A stretch of DNA of 64,000 nt, from the NCBI RefSeq assembly GCF_042652185.1, contig NZ_JBHSIX010000022.1; one strand, given 5' to 3'. This stretch comes from Actinacidiphila fildesensis. GTDB lineage: Bacteria; Actinomycetota; Actinomycetes; Streptomycetales; Streptomycetaceae. Below, piece by piece: positions 8,486 through 16,441 of this stretch. Made by a program: the position numbers and the translations under genes. Below the pieces are notes generated by a model that ran no database searches, was not told the origin of the DNA, and worked only from the letters and a program-made list of their open reading frames with translations. Within the stretch, counting starts at the first letter, position 1. The number at the start of each line of letters is the position of its first letter.

Positions 8486-8890
8486 TCAGGCGTCGGCACG
8501 GCTGTCGTAGGACTCGCGCGCCGCGTCGACCGCCTCGATGTGCTGCTCGGCCCAGTCCTTCACCGCGCGCATCACGGGCAGCAGAGTCTCACCGAGTGGT
8601 GTCAGTTCGTAGTCGACGCGGATCGGCACGGTCGGCGTGACGGTCCGGCTGACGAGACCGTCGCGTTCGAGGGCGCGCAGCGTCTGGGTGAGCATCTTCT
8701 GGCTGACGCCCGCGACACGGCGCGCGAGATCGCCGTACCGCATCGGGCCGTCGGCGAGTGCGCTGAGCAGCAGGCTGACCCACTTGTCGCTGATGCGGTC
8801 GAGCAGCCGCCGCGCCGGGCAGGTGGCGAGGTAGGCGTCGTACTCCTGCCGGGCCTCGGCCCGGACCTCGGCGGCGGTTCGTGTCGGCAT
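8486..8890 (-). CDS. HxlR-family helix-turn-helix regulator
   Basis: A 134-residue DNA-binding protein of the HxlR/MarR-like family. The diagnostic parts are CPARRLLDRISDKWVSLLL near residues 24-42, DGPMRYGDLARRVAGVSQKM (helix-turn-helix), LTQTLRALERDGLVSRTV and VDYELTPLGETLLPVM (wing and C-terminal helix). The conserved Cys 24 is the redox- or aldehyde-sensing residue in several members. It is transcribed away from the quinone oxidoreductase at 9019, with 128 bases between them, the usual arrangement for HxlR proteins that respond to quinones or electrophiles. Confidence 0.9.
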   Translation of the reverse strand: MPTRTAAEVRAEARQEYDAYLATCPARRLLDRISDKWVSLLLSALADGPMRYGDLARRVAGVSQKMLTQTLRALERDGLVSRTVTPTVPIRVDYELTPLGETLLPVMRAVKDWAEQHIEAVDAARESYDSRADA

Positions 8891-8922
8891 GGTGCGTCCC
8901 TCAGGGTGCGTTGGGCACTCAC

Positions 8923-8934
8923 AAGTGCGTACTT
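8923..8934. promoter_or_regulatory. Possible HxlR operator
   Basis: AAGTGCGTACTT is a near-perfect palindrome (10 of 12 positions) 33 bases upstream of the HxlR start, in the shared divergent promoter region. A second short inverted repeat, GAGAG-TAG-CTCTC, lies at 8942-8954. HxlR family sites are often of this size, but nothing here proves binding. Confidence 0.35.
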
Positions 8935-9018
8935 CCTGAAGGAGAGTAGCTCTCTCTAGGTTGGTGATAGAGGCCCTGCGCGGGCCGTTTCCTCGTCATT
9001 GATCTACGGAGGTTCGCC

Positions 9019-10002
9019 GTGCGCGCACTGATCGCCCGATTTACCGACGGCTCCGACGGCTCCGATGGTTCCGGCGGTTCCGGTGGCTCTCACGGGACGC
9101 TTGAGGTCGTCGACGCGCCGGTGCCAAAGGTCGGCGCCGGGCAGCTGCGGATCGCGGTCGAGGCCGCCGCCGTCAATCCCGTCGATCTCCTCGTGTCGGC
9201 CGGGGCGCCGGTCGCCGCCGGGCTCGTCGGTGCCCGGCCGACCTTCGGCCTCGGCTGGGACGTTGCCGGGACGGTCGACGCCGTGGGCCCCGGCGTGACG
9301 GCGTTCGCGCCCGGCGACCGGGTCATCGGACTCCAGGACCGGCTGGACGTCCGCACCGGCGCCCAGGCGGAGTTCGTCGTCCTCGACGCGGACGCCGTCG
9401 CCTCCGCTCCCGCCGGGATTCCGCCCGAGGCCGCGGCGACCCTGCCGCTCAACGCACTGACCGCGGATCTGGCGCTCGACGTGCTCGGCGCGCTCGGTCT
9501 GACATCCGGCGGAACACTGCTGGTCACCGGGGCGGCCGGGGCCCTGGGCGGGTACGCCGTCGAGTTGGCGGCACTCCGGGGGCTGCGGGTCGTCGCGGTC
9601 GCGGGTGCGGCGGACGAATTCTCGGTCCGGGCGCTGGGGGCCGCGTACTTCGCCGAACGGGGACCAGAACTGGCCGACCGGGTCAGGGAGTTGGTACCGG
9701 GCGGGGCCGACGCCGCACTGGACGCGGCGATGCTGCGGGCCGATGCCCTGGACGCGGTGCGTGGCGGCGGCGCGTTCGCCTCCGTCAACGCGGGCGCCGC
9801 GCCGGTGCCTCTGCGCGGAATCAATGTCCGCGACGTATGGGTGCGGGCGGACGGCGCGCGGCTCGCCGAACTGGCCCGGCTCGCGGAGACGGGCGCGCTC
9901 ACCCCGCGCGTCGCGGGGGTGCTGCCGCTGGAGCGCGCGGCCGAGGCGCACGCGCGGATGTCGGAGGGCGGAGTACGGGGCCGGTGGGTGCTGGTGCCGT
10001 AG
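9019..10002 (+). CDS. NADP-dependent quinone oxidoreductase-like protein
   Basis: A 327-residue medium-chain dehydrogenase/reductase of the zeta-crystallin (QOR) branch. The N-terminal catalytic domain carries AVNPVDLLVSAG and GWDVAGTVDAVGPGV, with AFAPGDRVIGL. The Rossmann part carries TLLVTGAAGALGGYAVELAA. The structural- and catalytic-zinc cysteines of alcohol dehydrogenases are missing, as expected for quinone reductases. The family typically reduces quinones or enones with NADPH. A Gly-Ser-Asp-rich insertion (residues 10-26, several GSDGS-like repeats) in the first strand is unusual. Start GTG 9019 follows GGAGG at about 9008. Divergent from hxlR, so electrophile-inducible expression is a reasonable inference. 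Confidence 0.87.
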   Translation: MRALIARFTDGSDGSDGSGGSGGSHGTLEVVDAPVPKVGAGQLRIAVEAAAVNPVDLLVSAGAPVAAGLVGARPTFGLGWDVAGTVDAVGPGVTAFAPGDRVIGLQDRLDVRTGAQAEFVVLDADAVASAPAGIPPEAAATLPLNALTADLALDVLGALGLTSGGTLLVTGAAGALGGYAVELAALRGLRVVAVAGAADEFSVRALGAAYFAERGPELADRVRELVPGGADAALDAAMLRADALDAVRGGGAFASVNAGAAPVPLRGINVRDVWVRADGARLAELARLAETGALTPRVAGVLPLERAAEAHARMSEGGVRGRWVLVP

Positions 10003-10050
10003 GGCGCGCGGCGACGTCCGCTCTCCACCCTTTCGTGTTCCGCCCTCCCG

Positions 10051-10893
10051 TCAGTACTTCAGGACCGCCCACACCAGCGCGCCGGCGACGGCCGCGGCGT
10101 AGCAGCCCGCTGCCGTGACGACCGCCCGGTACCGGGCGGTCGGACTCCAGGAAGTCAGCGACAACAGCCAGGCCAGCGCCGGGAGAACCAGGATGGCGTG
10201 CAGGCTGACGCCGTGCAGCGGCTTGACGGACGCGGTGCTGCGGTAGCCGGCTGCCTGGTGGCCGGTGCGGGTCAGGACGACGCCGCGCGCGATCATCGCC
10301 GCGCCCGACAGGAGTCCGATGAGCAGGATGGCGAAACCGGTGCGCAGCGCGAGCGGCATACCGGTCGGCCCCTCGGGGCGTCGGGTGAACGAGACGACCG
10401 CGAACGCGGAGAGGATGACGACGAGCAGCGCGCCGCCGACGGCGAGGGACATGGACACCGAGGTGTTGAAAGGTGACTTCATGTTGAAGTGCGACGGCAC
10501 GCCGCGCCACGCCTGGAGCGTGATGCCGCCGACCTCCAGTACGCAGTCGGCCGCGAACAGGGTGAGCAGCACGGCGCGGGTGCGTGCGGCCATCCGCAGA
10601 TACGACGTCACGCAGGTGATCGCGATCAGCGTCAGACCGAAGGAGAGCCCGAAGGTGAAGGGCTTCCGCCAGGAGACCGGCCCCTCCCACGGACCCCCGT
10701 CGACGGCGAACACCCCCAGGTGCACCAGCCCGGAGACGATGAGAACGGCGCCGGTCACGTAACAGAGCCGTTCGCTCCTCCTCGCCACCCGCCACCCTTC
10801 TCCCCGCCGCATCGCGGGCGGCGCTCCGGTCGCTCCCGGCGGGTTCGTGCGCGTCGCAGGGTCGGGCTGGGGCACTGCCGCTCGAGCGTGCAT
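10051..10893 (-). CDS. Seven-helix integral membrane protein, unknown function
   Basis: A 280-residue membrane protein with about seven hydrophobic segments; the clearest are at residues 43-64, 81-101, 108-127, 145-169 and 183-208. The segment GGPWEGPVSWRKPFTFGLSF between the first two is conserved-looking and distinctive. No catalytic motif is recognised. The first 35 residues are Pro/Arg-rich and cytoplasmic; the real start may be one of several downstream codons. It lies upstream of nothing on its own strand and about 90 bases from the small membrane protein gene at 10987, which is in the same orientation and may be co-transcribed with it. Confidence 0.7.
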   Translation of the reverse strand: MHARAAVPQPDPATRTNPPGATGAPPAMRRGEGWRVARRSERLCYVTGAVLIVSGLVHLGVFAVDGGPWEGPVSWRKPFTFGLSFGLTLIAITCVTSYLRMAARTRAVLLTLFAADCVLEVGGITLQAWRGVPSHFNMKSPFNTSVSMSLAVGGALLVVILSAFAVVSFTRRPEGPTGMPLALRTGFAILLIGLLSGAAMIARGVVLTRTGHQAAGYRSTASVKPLHGVSLHAILVLPALAWLLSLTSWSPTARYRAVVTAAGCYAAAVAGALVWAVLKY

Positions 10894-10986
10894 GGGACAA
10901 CTCCTGGCGGAACGTGGGAGGGGGCCGGGTGGGCCGGAGGCCGGGTGAGCTGGGAGACAGGGCGAGCCGGGAGACAGGGCGCGATG

Positions 10987-11361
10987 TCAGAAGCGGACCG
11001 TGGACTCCGTGCGGCGGCTCATCCGCAGTACGGAGACGGCGCCGGCTATGACGATGCCCAGCAGAGCGGCGAGCTGCACCACCGTCGAGGCGATGAGGAG
11101 GCCGTTGCCCGACCCGAGGTGATCGCCCGTGTTCGGCGTCGTGAACGATCCGATGCCGATGAACAGGCCGACGGCCGTCGCGATCGCGGCGGTCCAGAGG
11201 CGCGGACGCCAGGCCAGCAGCCCGGCCGCGACCACCGGAATGACGGCGCCGGGCGGCACGACCGGGTAGTCCGCGCCCGCTGCTATCTGTACGGGAATCG
11301 ACGCCGCCATCAGGACCAGCAGGGCGAGGGTGATCTTGACGGGTCCGCGATGGGTTTCCAT
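10987..11361 (-). CDS. Small four-helix membrane protein, unknown function
   Basis: A 124-residue protein, almost entirely hydrophobic, with about four membrane segments (residues 8-28, 40-52, 58-76, 88-111) and a short basic tail. METHRGPVKI begins at the ATG at 11361. No motif is recognised. It precedes the larger membrane protein gene in the same direction and could form a small membrane operon with it. Confidence 0.66.
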   Translation of the reverse strand: METHRGPVKITLALLVLMAASIPVQIAAGADYPVVPPGAVIPVVAAGLLAWRPRLWTAAIATAVGLFIGIGSFTTPNTGDHLGSGNGLLIASTVVQLAALLGIVIAGAVSVLRMSRRTESTVRF

Positions 11362-11595
11362 ACCCCAAGAATCCCGAGCGGCCGTCCGGGTGTCGTCGTC
11401 CGGCCGAAGGCACCCGATCTACGCCCGGGGGAGTAGTGGGGGCGGACCAGGACAGGGTGGACCCAAGACAGGGTGCACCAAGACAGACCGGATCAAGGCA
11501 GGGTGGACCGTGGCCTTTCCATGGGTCCGACGGTCCGACGGTTCAGATGGATGGGCTGGGCGGATGGACGGGAAATGGATGGCCGGGAGCGCTGG

Positions 11596-11754
11596 TTACG
11601 CGGCGTTCGCGCGTTCGGCGCGGCGCGCCGTCAGATAGGCGTCCCGGAGGCGGGCGAGTTCCGTGAGTTCGGCGGGTGTCCAGGATCGGTCGCCGTGCGC
11701 CTGGACATAGGCGCGCAGTCGATCATTCGCATGGGTCGAGAGTGTGCCGCGCAT
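11596..11754 (-). CDS. 52-residue conserved small protein, paralogue 1
   Basis: A complete 52-codon frame from ATG 11754 to TAA 11596. The product contains ANDRLRAYVQAHGDRSWTPA followed by ELTELARLRDAYLTARRAER, and it ends in two alanines. It aligns without gaps to the product at 15506-15664, which is also 52 residues: 31 of 52 positions are identical, centred on the shared AND-LRAY, AHG, WTPAEL and RLR blocks. Coding of the same length and sequence twice in 4 kb is strong evidence that both are real. The middle and end look like a helical hairpin rich in Arg. A TAGTCT box lies 6 bases before the ATG and there is no ribosome site, so the mRNA may be leaderless. The function is unknown. Confidence 0.8.
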   Translation of the reverse strand: MRGTLSTHANDRLRAYVQAHGDRSWTPAELTELARLRDAYLTARRAERANAA

Positions 11755-11858
11755 GCGATAAGACTATGGGTCCTCAGCGGCGATCGGAATCCAGCTGCCA
11801 GGAACGGCATATGCGACCTCGGAACGGCGCGGCATTCCGGGCCCGGCCGGAACCCTCG

Positions 11859-11864
11859 TACGCT
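11859..11864 (+). promoter_or_regulatory. -10 box for a leaderless HAD-hydrolase transcript
   Basis: TACGCT is followed by six bases and then GTG 11871, the spacing of Streptomyces leaderless starts. No Shine-Dalgarno sequence is present. Confidence 0.5.
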
Positions 11865-11870
11865 GACAAG

Positions 11871-12527
11871 GTGATCGAGGCAATGGTGTTCGATATCGGC
11901 GAGACTCTCATCAGTGATACCCGGTACTGGGAGTCATGGGCCGACTGGCTCGGAATTCCGCGGCATACGATGTCCGCCCTGGTCGGCGCCGTTGTGTCCC
12001 AAGGCCGCGACAACGCGGACGCGTTGCGGCTCATTCGTCCCGGGCTCGATCTCCCGGCCGCCCACGCTGCCCGCCGGACCGCTGGCCGCGGCGAGTTCCT
12101 CGACGAATCCGATCTCTACCCGGATGTGCGTCCGGCGCTGGGCGGGTTGCGGAAGCTCGGCATCCGGGTGCTGGTCGCGGGTAACCAATCGGCGTGCGCC
12201 GGTGAGCTGTTGCGCGGTCTGGACCTGCCTGCCGACGTGATCGCGACGTCCGAGGAGTGGGGTGTCGCCAAGCCCAGCCCGGAATTCTTCGCCCGGGTCG
12301 TCGAGTTGGCGCAGGCCGAGCCGCACGAGATCGTCTATGTCGGGGACCATCCGGCCAACGACGTCTTCCCGGCGAAGCACGCCGGACTGCGGGTCGCGCA
12401 TCTGCGGCGCGGGCCGTGGGGACATCTGTGGGCGGACGATCCGGAGACGGTCCGGGTGGCCGACTGGCGCATCGGTTCCCTGACCGATCTGAGTTCGATC
12501 GTCTCGACCTGGAACGTCTCTGCCTAG
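11871..12527 (+). CDS. HAD-family hydrolase
   Basis: A 218-residue haloacid-dehalogenase-type hydrolase, probably a phosphatase. Motif I is VFDIGETL near residue 6. Here the second Asp of the usual DxD motif is replaced by Gly (D-I-G), a change seen in a subgroup of HAD proteins. Motif II is probably VLVAGNQSA, motif III the Lys in WGVAKPSPEFF and motif IV VYVGDHPANDV. The cap is of the small helical type between motifs I and II. With the second acid missing, phosphatase activity should be checked before it is assumed. It has its own leaderless promoter and stands alone. Confidence 0.85.
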   Translation: MIEAMVFDIGETLISDTRYWESWADWLGIPRHTMSALVGAVVSQGRDNADALRLIRPGLDLPAAHAARRTAGRGEFLDESDLYPDVRPALGGLRKLGIRVLVAGNQSACAGELLRGLDLPADVIATSEEWGVAKPSPEFFARVVELAQAEPHEIVYVGDHPANDVFPAKHAGLRVAHLRRGPWGHLWADDPETVRVADWRIGSLTDLSSIVSTWNVSA

Positions 12528-12768
12528 AACCTGCAACCGACCCCTGGCCCAACATTCCAGTTAACACCACGGCGGCTGCGAGGGAACGATATTCGCCGGA
12601 GGGCGGGAAATCGATGCCGTCGATCTGGGATTGTGCAGCGGGACCTTCTGGGCAGGATCTGTGGGTGGCGCGTTAATTCGTGGAGTGGTGATCGCCGGAT
12701 CCGGTGCACCGTTCGAATTTCTGTCGCGCACAAGTACGTATGTTCGGCTCGTAGTTCGTAGGAGCGAG

Positions 12769-13590
12769 ATGGCAGCAGCGCAGTGGAATCGGCTGATGGA
12801 CCACGTCATGGCGGTCCCGGAGCGGACCTACGAAGGTTGGAACAGTCGCGACGGCTGGGACAACCACACCGAATTCGGGGTGGAGTTCGGCGAGGACGGG
12901 TACTCCTGGTGCGTCATGTGGGAATGGGACATGTACCACGACATGGGGCTCGACGCGATCGTGCCCAAGGTCGACAACGTCTCGGCCTTCACCGCCTGGG
13001 CGCAGCAGCGCGGCCAGTGGAGCGAGTATCCGAGCATCGGTGCCTGGGTGAACCTCGGCAACGGCGCCCACACCGAGATCGTGACGGGCTTCGACGCCGT
13101 CAACATCCGCACCAAGGGCGGTAACTCGATCAAGGAGGGTGCCGCCGACAACGGGCAGGGCAACGGTGTCTGGTCGCACACCACCGCCCGCCGTTCGTCC
13201 CGCGTCGTCGGGTACTTCGCCCCGCGTTTCCCGGACGGCGTGTGCCCGCCCACCGCCGACCCCAGCGATCACCGCGGCGGCAAGGCCGTCGCCTCGTACC
13301 ACTGGACACCACCGTCGACACCGGGAGCGCCCGCGTTTCCCGGGCGGCAGTACTTCGTACTGGGGGCGAGCAGCGACTACGCCCTGCAGCTGCAGACGTG
13401 GCTGCAGCGCGGCGACTGGGGGCCGCCGTACAAGGTCGGCCCCAGCCGCACCATGTCCCAGCTGGACCTGATCAAGGTCAAGGCGCTGCAGCAGCACTAC
13501 CTCTCCGTCCTGGGCCCGGCCGACGGGCTCACCGGTCCCAGGACGTGGCAGTACGCGTACGAGGTCGCCTACGGCCTCCGGGCGAAGTGA
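12769..13590 (+). CDS. CHAP-domain peptidoglycan hydrolase with C-terminal cell-wall-binding-like region
   Basis: A 273-residue protein. The N-terminal half is a CHAP (NlpC/P60-like) amidase or endopeptidase domain: catalytic Cys 48 in YSWCVMWEWDM and His 101 in GNGAHTEIVTGF. After a Pro-rich linker (residues 180-205) the C-terminus, with KVKALQQHYLSVLGPADGLT and GPRTWQ, resembles a peptidoglycan-binding-1 repeat. No signal peptide or membrane segment is present from ATG 12769 (AGGAG 4 bases upstream). The alternative upstream starts add no credible signal either. Lack of a leader is the pattern of phage endolysins. The neighbours are not phage genes, so export by another route or a domesticated lysin are both possible. 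Confidence 0.78.
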   Translation: MAAAQWNRLMDHVMAVPERTYEGWNSRDGWDNHTEFGVEFGEDGYSWCVMWEWDMYHDMGLDAIVPKVDNVSAFTAWAQQRGQWSEYPSIGAWVNLGNGAHTEIVTGFDAVNIRTKGGNSIKEGAADNGQGNGVWSHTTARRSSRVVGYFAPRFPDGVCPPTADPSDHRGGKAVASYHWTPPSTPGAPAFPGRQYFVLGASSDYALQLQTWLQRGDWGPPYKVGPSRTMSQLDLIKVKALQQHYLSVLGPADGLTGPRTWQYAYEVAYGLRAK

Positions 13591-13745
13591 TCCGAGCGTT
13601 CTCGGTGGAGGCGGCTGTGCGGGACGAGGTCGGATAATGTGCGAGGTGAGAGTGCCGGACCCAGTCGTTCAGCGATGCGGAGACGCAGCCACCGTGCCGG
13701 CGGCCGCGGTCGGCACCGCCGCTGCGTACCAGGAGACCGAGCACG

Positions 13746-14615
13746 TTGTCTGAGAACCGCGAACGTACACAGGCCGAGCCGGAGCCCGGTTCGGGGCCGG
13801 AGGCCGGCCCCGGTGGCGGGCCGGCCGCTCTGCGCGCCGACTGCGGGAGCTGCTTCGCGCTGTGCTGCGTCGTGCCGGCGTTCTCCGCCTCCGTCGACTT
13901 CGCGATCAACAAGAACGCCGGCCAGGCCTGCCCCAACCTGCAGCAGGACTTCCGCTGCGGCATGCACACCCGCCTCAGGGACAAGGGCTTCCGGGGCTGC
14001 ACCGTCTACGACTGCTTCGGCGCCGGGCAGAAGGTCTCGCAGGTCACCTTCGGTGGCCAGGACTGGCGGCAGGCACCGCGCACGGCGAAGCAGATGTTCC
14101 AGGTCTTCCCCGTCATGCGGGATCTGCATGAGCTGCTCTGGTACCTGACCGAGGCGCTGACGCTGCGGCCGGCCCGCTCGCTGCACGCGGAGCTCGGGGC
14201 CGCGCTGGAGGAGACCGAACGCCTCACCCGGTACAACCCCGAGCTCCTCGTGGAGCTGGACGTTCCGGCCCACCGCAGCGACGTGAACGCCCTGCTGCTG
14301 CGGGCCAGCGAACTCGTGCGTGCCGAGGTCCGGGGCAAGAAGAAGGACCGCAGAGGAGCCGACCTCATCGGCGCCCGGCTCAAGGGCGCCGACCTGAGGG
14401 GCGCCAACCTGCGCGGGGCGTATCTCATCGGGGCCGACCTCTCGGGCGCCGATCTGCGGACGGCCGACGTGATCGGCGCCGACTTCCGGGACGCGGACCT
14501 GCGCGGCGCCGACCTCACCGGGGCCATCTTCCTCATCCAGTCCCAACTGGACGCGGCGCGCGGGGACGCCGGAACGAAGCTGCCGCCCGCGCTCAGCCAC
14601 CCGGAACGCTGGTAG
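13746..14615 (+). CDS. Cysteine-rich pentapeptide-repeat protein
   Basis: A 289-residue protein with two parts. Residues 30-125 hold a Cys-rich domain with CGSCFALCC, then ACPNLQQDFRCGMHTRL and GCTVYDCFGAG, about nine cysteines in spacings like those of YkgJ-type metal or iron-sulfur sites. Residues 195-265 are about a dozen pentapeptide repeats of the A(D/N)LxG type (GADLIGARLKGADLRGANLR and on), which fold as a right-handed four-sided helix. No membrane segment is present. The start is a TTG with GGAG about 10 bases upstream. Pentapeptide proteins can mimic DNA and shield gyrase, but the function of this fusion is unknown. Confidence 0.85.
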   Translation: MSENRERTQAEPEPGSGPEAGPGGGPAALRADCGSCFALCCVVPAFSASVDFAINKNAGQACPNLQQDFRCGMHTRLRDKGFRGCTVYDCFGAGQKVSQVTFGGQDWRQAPRTAKQMFQVFPVMRDLHELLWYLTEALTLRPARSLHAELGAALEETERLTRYNPELLVELDVPAHRSDVNALLLRASELVRAEVRGKKKDRRGADLIGARLKGADLRGANLRGAYLIGADLSGADLRTADVIGADFRDADLRGADLTGAIFLIQSQLDAARGDAGTKLPPALSHPERW

Positions 14616-14659
14616 GCCCCACGCCGCACTGCCTGCCTCGGACGAGGCTCAGGCCCGTC

Positions 14660-15127
14660 CTATCCGGTCACGTCGAGAGCGGTGCCGTAGAGCCGGTCGA
14701 CCTTGAGCCGGATGACGAGCCGCTGCTCCGCTACGAGCTGTGCGAGGAACGGCCCCTCGTCCGCCGGACGGGCCGAGGCCGGCAGCATGGCGAGCAGCTC
14801 GCGCCCGACGGCATCGCCCGCCTCGGTCGTGATCTCCGAGACCTCGGCCTCGCCCTCCGCGACGGCGAACGACCAGTGGTCCTCGCTGGAGACGTGCAGC
14901 GCGGCCCGTGAATCGTTCCTGAGCTGGCGCACCTTGACGCGGTCGGCGGTGGTCGAGAAGCGGACGATCTGGGACTCGGGATCCCAGTGGTAGAGCATGG
15001 TCGTCAGATGCGGGTGCCCGCTGCGCTTGTTGGTGGCCAGGACCCCGAACTGATGCGTGGCGAGCAGCGCGGAGAGCGCGTCGTCCGCCAGGACCCGGGG
15101 GCCCGGGCCGCTCTTCTCGTCGGTCAT
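14660..15127 (-). CDS. PPOX-class F420/FMN-dependent oxidoreductase
   Basis: A 155-residue split-barrel flavin or F420 protein. The core runs LLATHQFGVLATNKRSGHPH, MLYHWDPESQIVRFSTT, VRQLRNDSRAALHV and WSFAVAEGEAEV, as in mycobacterial and Streptomyces PPOX proteins that use F420 or FMN to reduce small unsaturated compounds. ATG 15127 has GGGGAG about 6 bases upstream. A longer frame back to 15226 has no ribosome site and its extra 33 residues look non-coding. It is convergent with the pentapeptide-repeat gene. Confidence 0.86.
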   Translation of the reverse strand: MTDEKSGPGPRVLADDALSALLATHQFGVLATNKRSGHPHLTTMLYHWDPESQIVRFSTTADRVKVRQLRNDSRAALHVSSEDHWSFAVAEGEAEVSEITTEAGDAVGRELLAMLPASARPADEGPFLAQLVAEQRLVIRLKVDRLYGTALDVTG

Positions 15128-15291
15128 GTGGACTCCCCAACTTCCGGCGTACGGAGGCTCGTGATCGGAGAAGGTCCTGCGGTCCTCGTGGTCCAGACCT
15201 CCCATGGCCAGCTCAACGAGCGGCACCCGTCAAGGATGTGCCGGATCTGCGGGGCCCGTCAAAGGGGCCGGCGCCGGGTGCGCCTTCCGTC

Positions 15292-15393
15292 CTATTTCTC
15301 CTCTCCGTCCTGTCCGCCGAGGACGGAGGTGGGATCGCCGGTGTACCAGAGGTTGTCGATGTGGGGTGTGTTGACGCCCGCGGGCTGTCCCAT
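15292..15393 (-). CDS. Candidate 33-residue small protein
   Basis: A short frame, ATG 15393 to TAG 15292, encoding a Gly/Asp-rich, Trp/Tyr-containing peptide with PHIDNLWYTGDPTSVLGG as its core. Codon use strongly favours G/C in third position, as in genuine neighbours, and no competing long frame makes sense here. There is no clear ribosome site. It lies between the PPOX gene and a strong hairpin (15416-15446) that separates it from the 52-residue protein gene. I do not recognise it; it could be a chance frame. Confidence 0.38.
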   Translation of the reverse strand: MGQPAGVNTPHIDNLWYTGDPTSVLGGQDGEEK

Positions 15394-15415
15394 CGCGTAG
15401 GCCCCGCAGACAGAA

Positions 15416-15446
15416 GCCGCCCACACCGGCTGGCGGTGTGGGCGGC
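15416..15446 (-). terminator. Strong hairpin after the second 52-residue protein gene
   Basis: GCCGCCCACACC pairs perfectly with GGTGTGGGCGGC around a 7-base loop. It lies 59 bases beyond the stop of the minus-strand gene at 15506. There is no T-tract, as is common in Streptomyces. Confidence 0.68.
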
Positions 15447-15505
15447 GGGACGGTCGTCGGGTGCGGGGCGGCCGGTGGACGGCGGCCCGGCAGGAGGGTC
15501 AGTCG

Positions 15506-15664
15506 CTACGCGGCTTTCCGGTAATGGGCGCGCTGCGCTGCCAGGAACGCGGACCGCAGGCGTTCGAGCTCGGCGAGCTCGGCCGGGGTCCAGGCACGGG
15601 AACCGTGCGCGTGAAGGTAGGCGCGGAGGGCGTCGTTCGCCTCGGCCACAGGTGTTGCATGCAT
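15506..15664 (-). CDS. 52-residue conserved small protein, paralogue 2
   Basis: ATG 15664 to TAG 15506 encodes 52 residues with ANDALRAYLHAHGSRAWTPA followed by ELAELERLRSAFLAAQRAHY. It aligns end to end with the protein at 11596-11754 (31 of 52 identical). A longer frame reaching 15856 exists, but the homology begins exactly at this ATG, so the longer version is rejected. TAACCT lies 7 bases before the ATG, suggesting a leaderless mRNA like that of its paralogue. The charged amphipathic helices suggest a small binding protein; the function is unknown. Confidence 0.8.
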   Translation of the reverse strand: MHATPVAEANDALRAYLHAHGSRAWTPAELAELERLRSAFLAAQRAHYRKAA

Positions 15665-15821
15665 ACCGATCAGGTTACGGTGCGCCGGTGGCCGCTCCGA
15701 CCAATCCAGCAGGAATTGCGTGTGCGAATGGTCACGCTGCGGAAGGTCGCCCGGTCGGAGCGGCGCCCCGCGGCCGGTGGCCCGGGCCGGGGCCCGTGCG
15801 GCGCGGACCTCACGGATCCGG

Positions 15822-16328
15822 TTACTCGAACGCGGCGGCCTTGACGTCCAGCACACCGGCTCCCACCAGTGCGAAGAGCACGACGCCGAGCACGACGCGG
15901 TAGATCACGAAGGGCATGAAGCTCTTGGTGGAGATGTACCGCATGAACCAGGCGATGACGGCGTATCCGACGCCGAACGCGATGACGGTGGCGAGGATCG
16001 TCGGTCCCCAGGAGAGATGTGAGTCACCACCGACGTCCTTGAGCTCGAAGACCCCGGACGCCAGGACCGCGGGGATGGCGAGCAGGAAGGAGTACCGGGC
16101 CGCGGCCTCGCGGGTGTAGCCGAGGAAGAGGCCGCCGCTGATGGTGGCGCCGGAGCGGGAGACGCCCGGGATCAGGGCCATCGCCTGGCAGAGGCCGTAG
16201 ACCAGGCCGTCGCGGGTGGTGAGGTCGCGCAGCGTCTTGCGGGGCGGTGCGGCGCGGTGCCGACCGCCCTGGTCGGCGGGGCCGCCGCGGGCGGCGAGGC
16301 GGTCGGTGACGCCGAGGACCAGGCCCAT
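15822..16328 (-). pseudogene. uppP: C-terminal half of undecaprenyl-diphosphatase (uppP/bacA)
   Basis: 168 residues ending at 15822 match the second half of UppP, a membrane phosphatase that recycles undecaprenyl pyrophosphate for cell-wall synthesis. The active-site motif PGVSRSGATISGG and the last four membrane segments (for example FVIYRVVLGVVLFALVGAGV) are present. The normal protein is about 275 residues. The first half, including the catalytic QGxTE and SSSAH motifs, is missing. Upstream DNA (16329-16495) is a run of imperfect repeats with no such sequence in any frame. So this copy is a truncated relic, presumably with an intact copy elsewhere. Confidence 0.8.
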
Positions 16329-16356
16329 GACGATCAGGTCGTCGGGCGGTGGAGAG

Positions 16357-16441
16357 CGGTGCCGGGACGTCGGTCCGCGTGGGACACGTTCGCCGGTGCC
16401 GGAACGTCGGTCCGTGCTGAAGCGTCAGCCGGTGCCGGAAC
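16357..16441. repeat. Imperfect 36-37 bp tandem repeat next to the uppP relic
   Basis: The 21-base unit head CGGTGCCGG(G/A)ACGTCGGTCCG occurs at 16357-16377 and 16394-16414, with a shorter third copy (12 bases) at 16430-16441. Copies begin 36-37 bases apart. The repeat occupies the place where the first half of uppP should be and may mark the deletion or replacement junction. Confidence 0.6.

Noticed and set aside
15665..15856. N-terminal extension of the second 52-residue protein
   Set aside because: Homology to the first paralogue starts exactly at the 15664 ATG, and the extension overlaps the end of the uppP relic.
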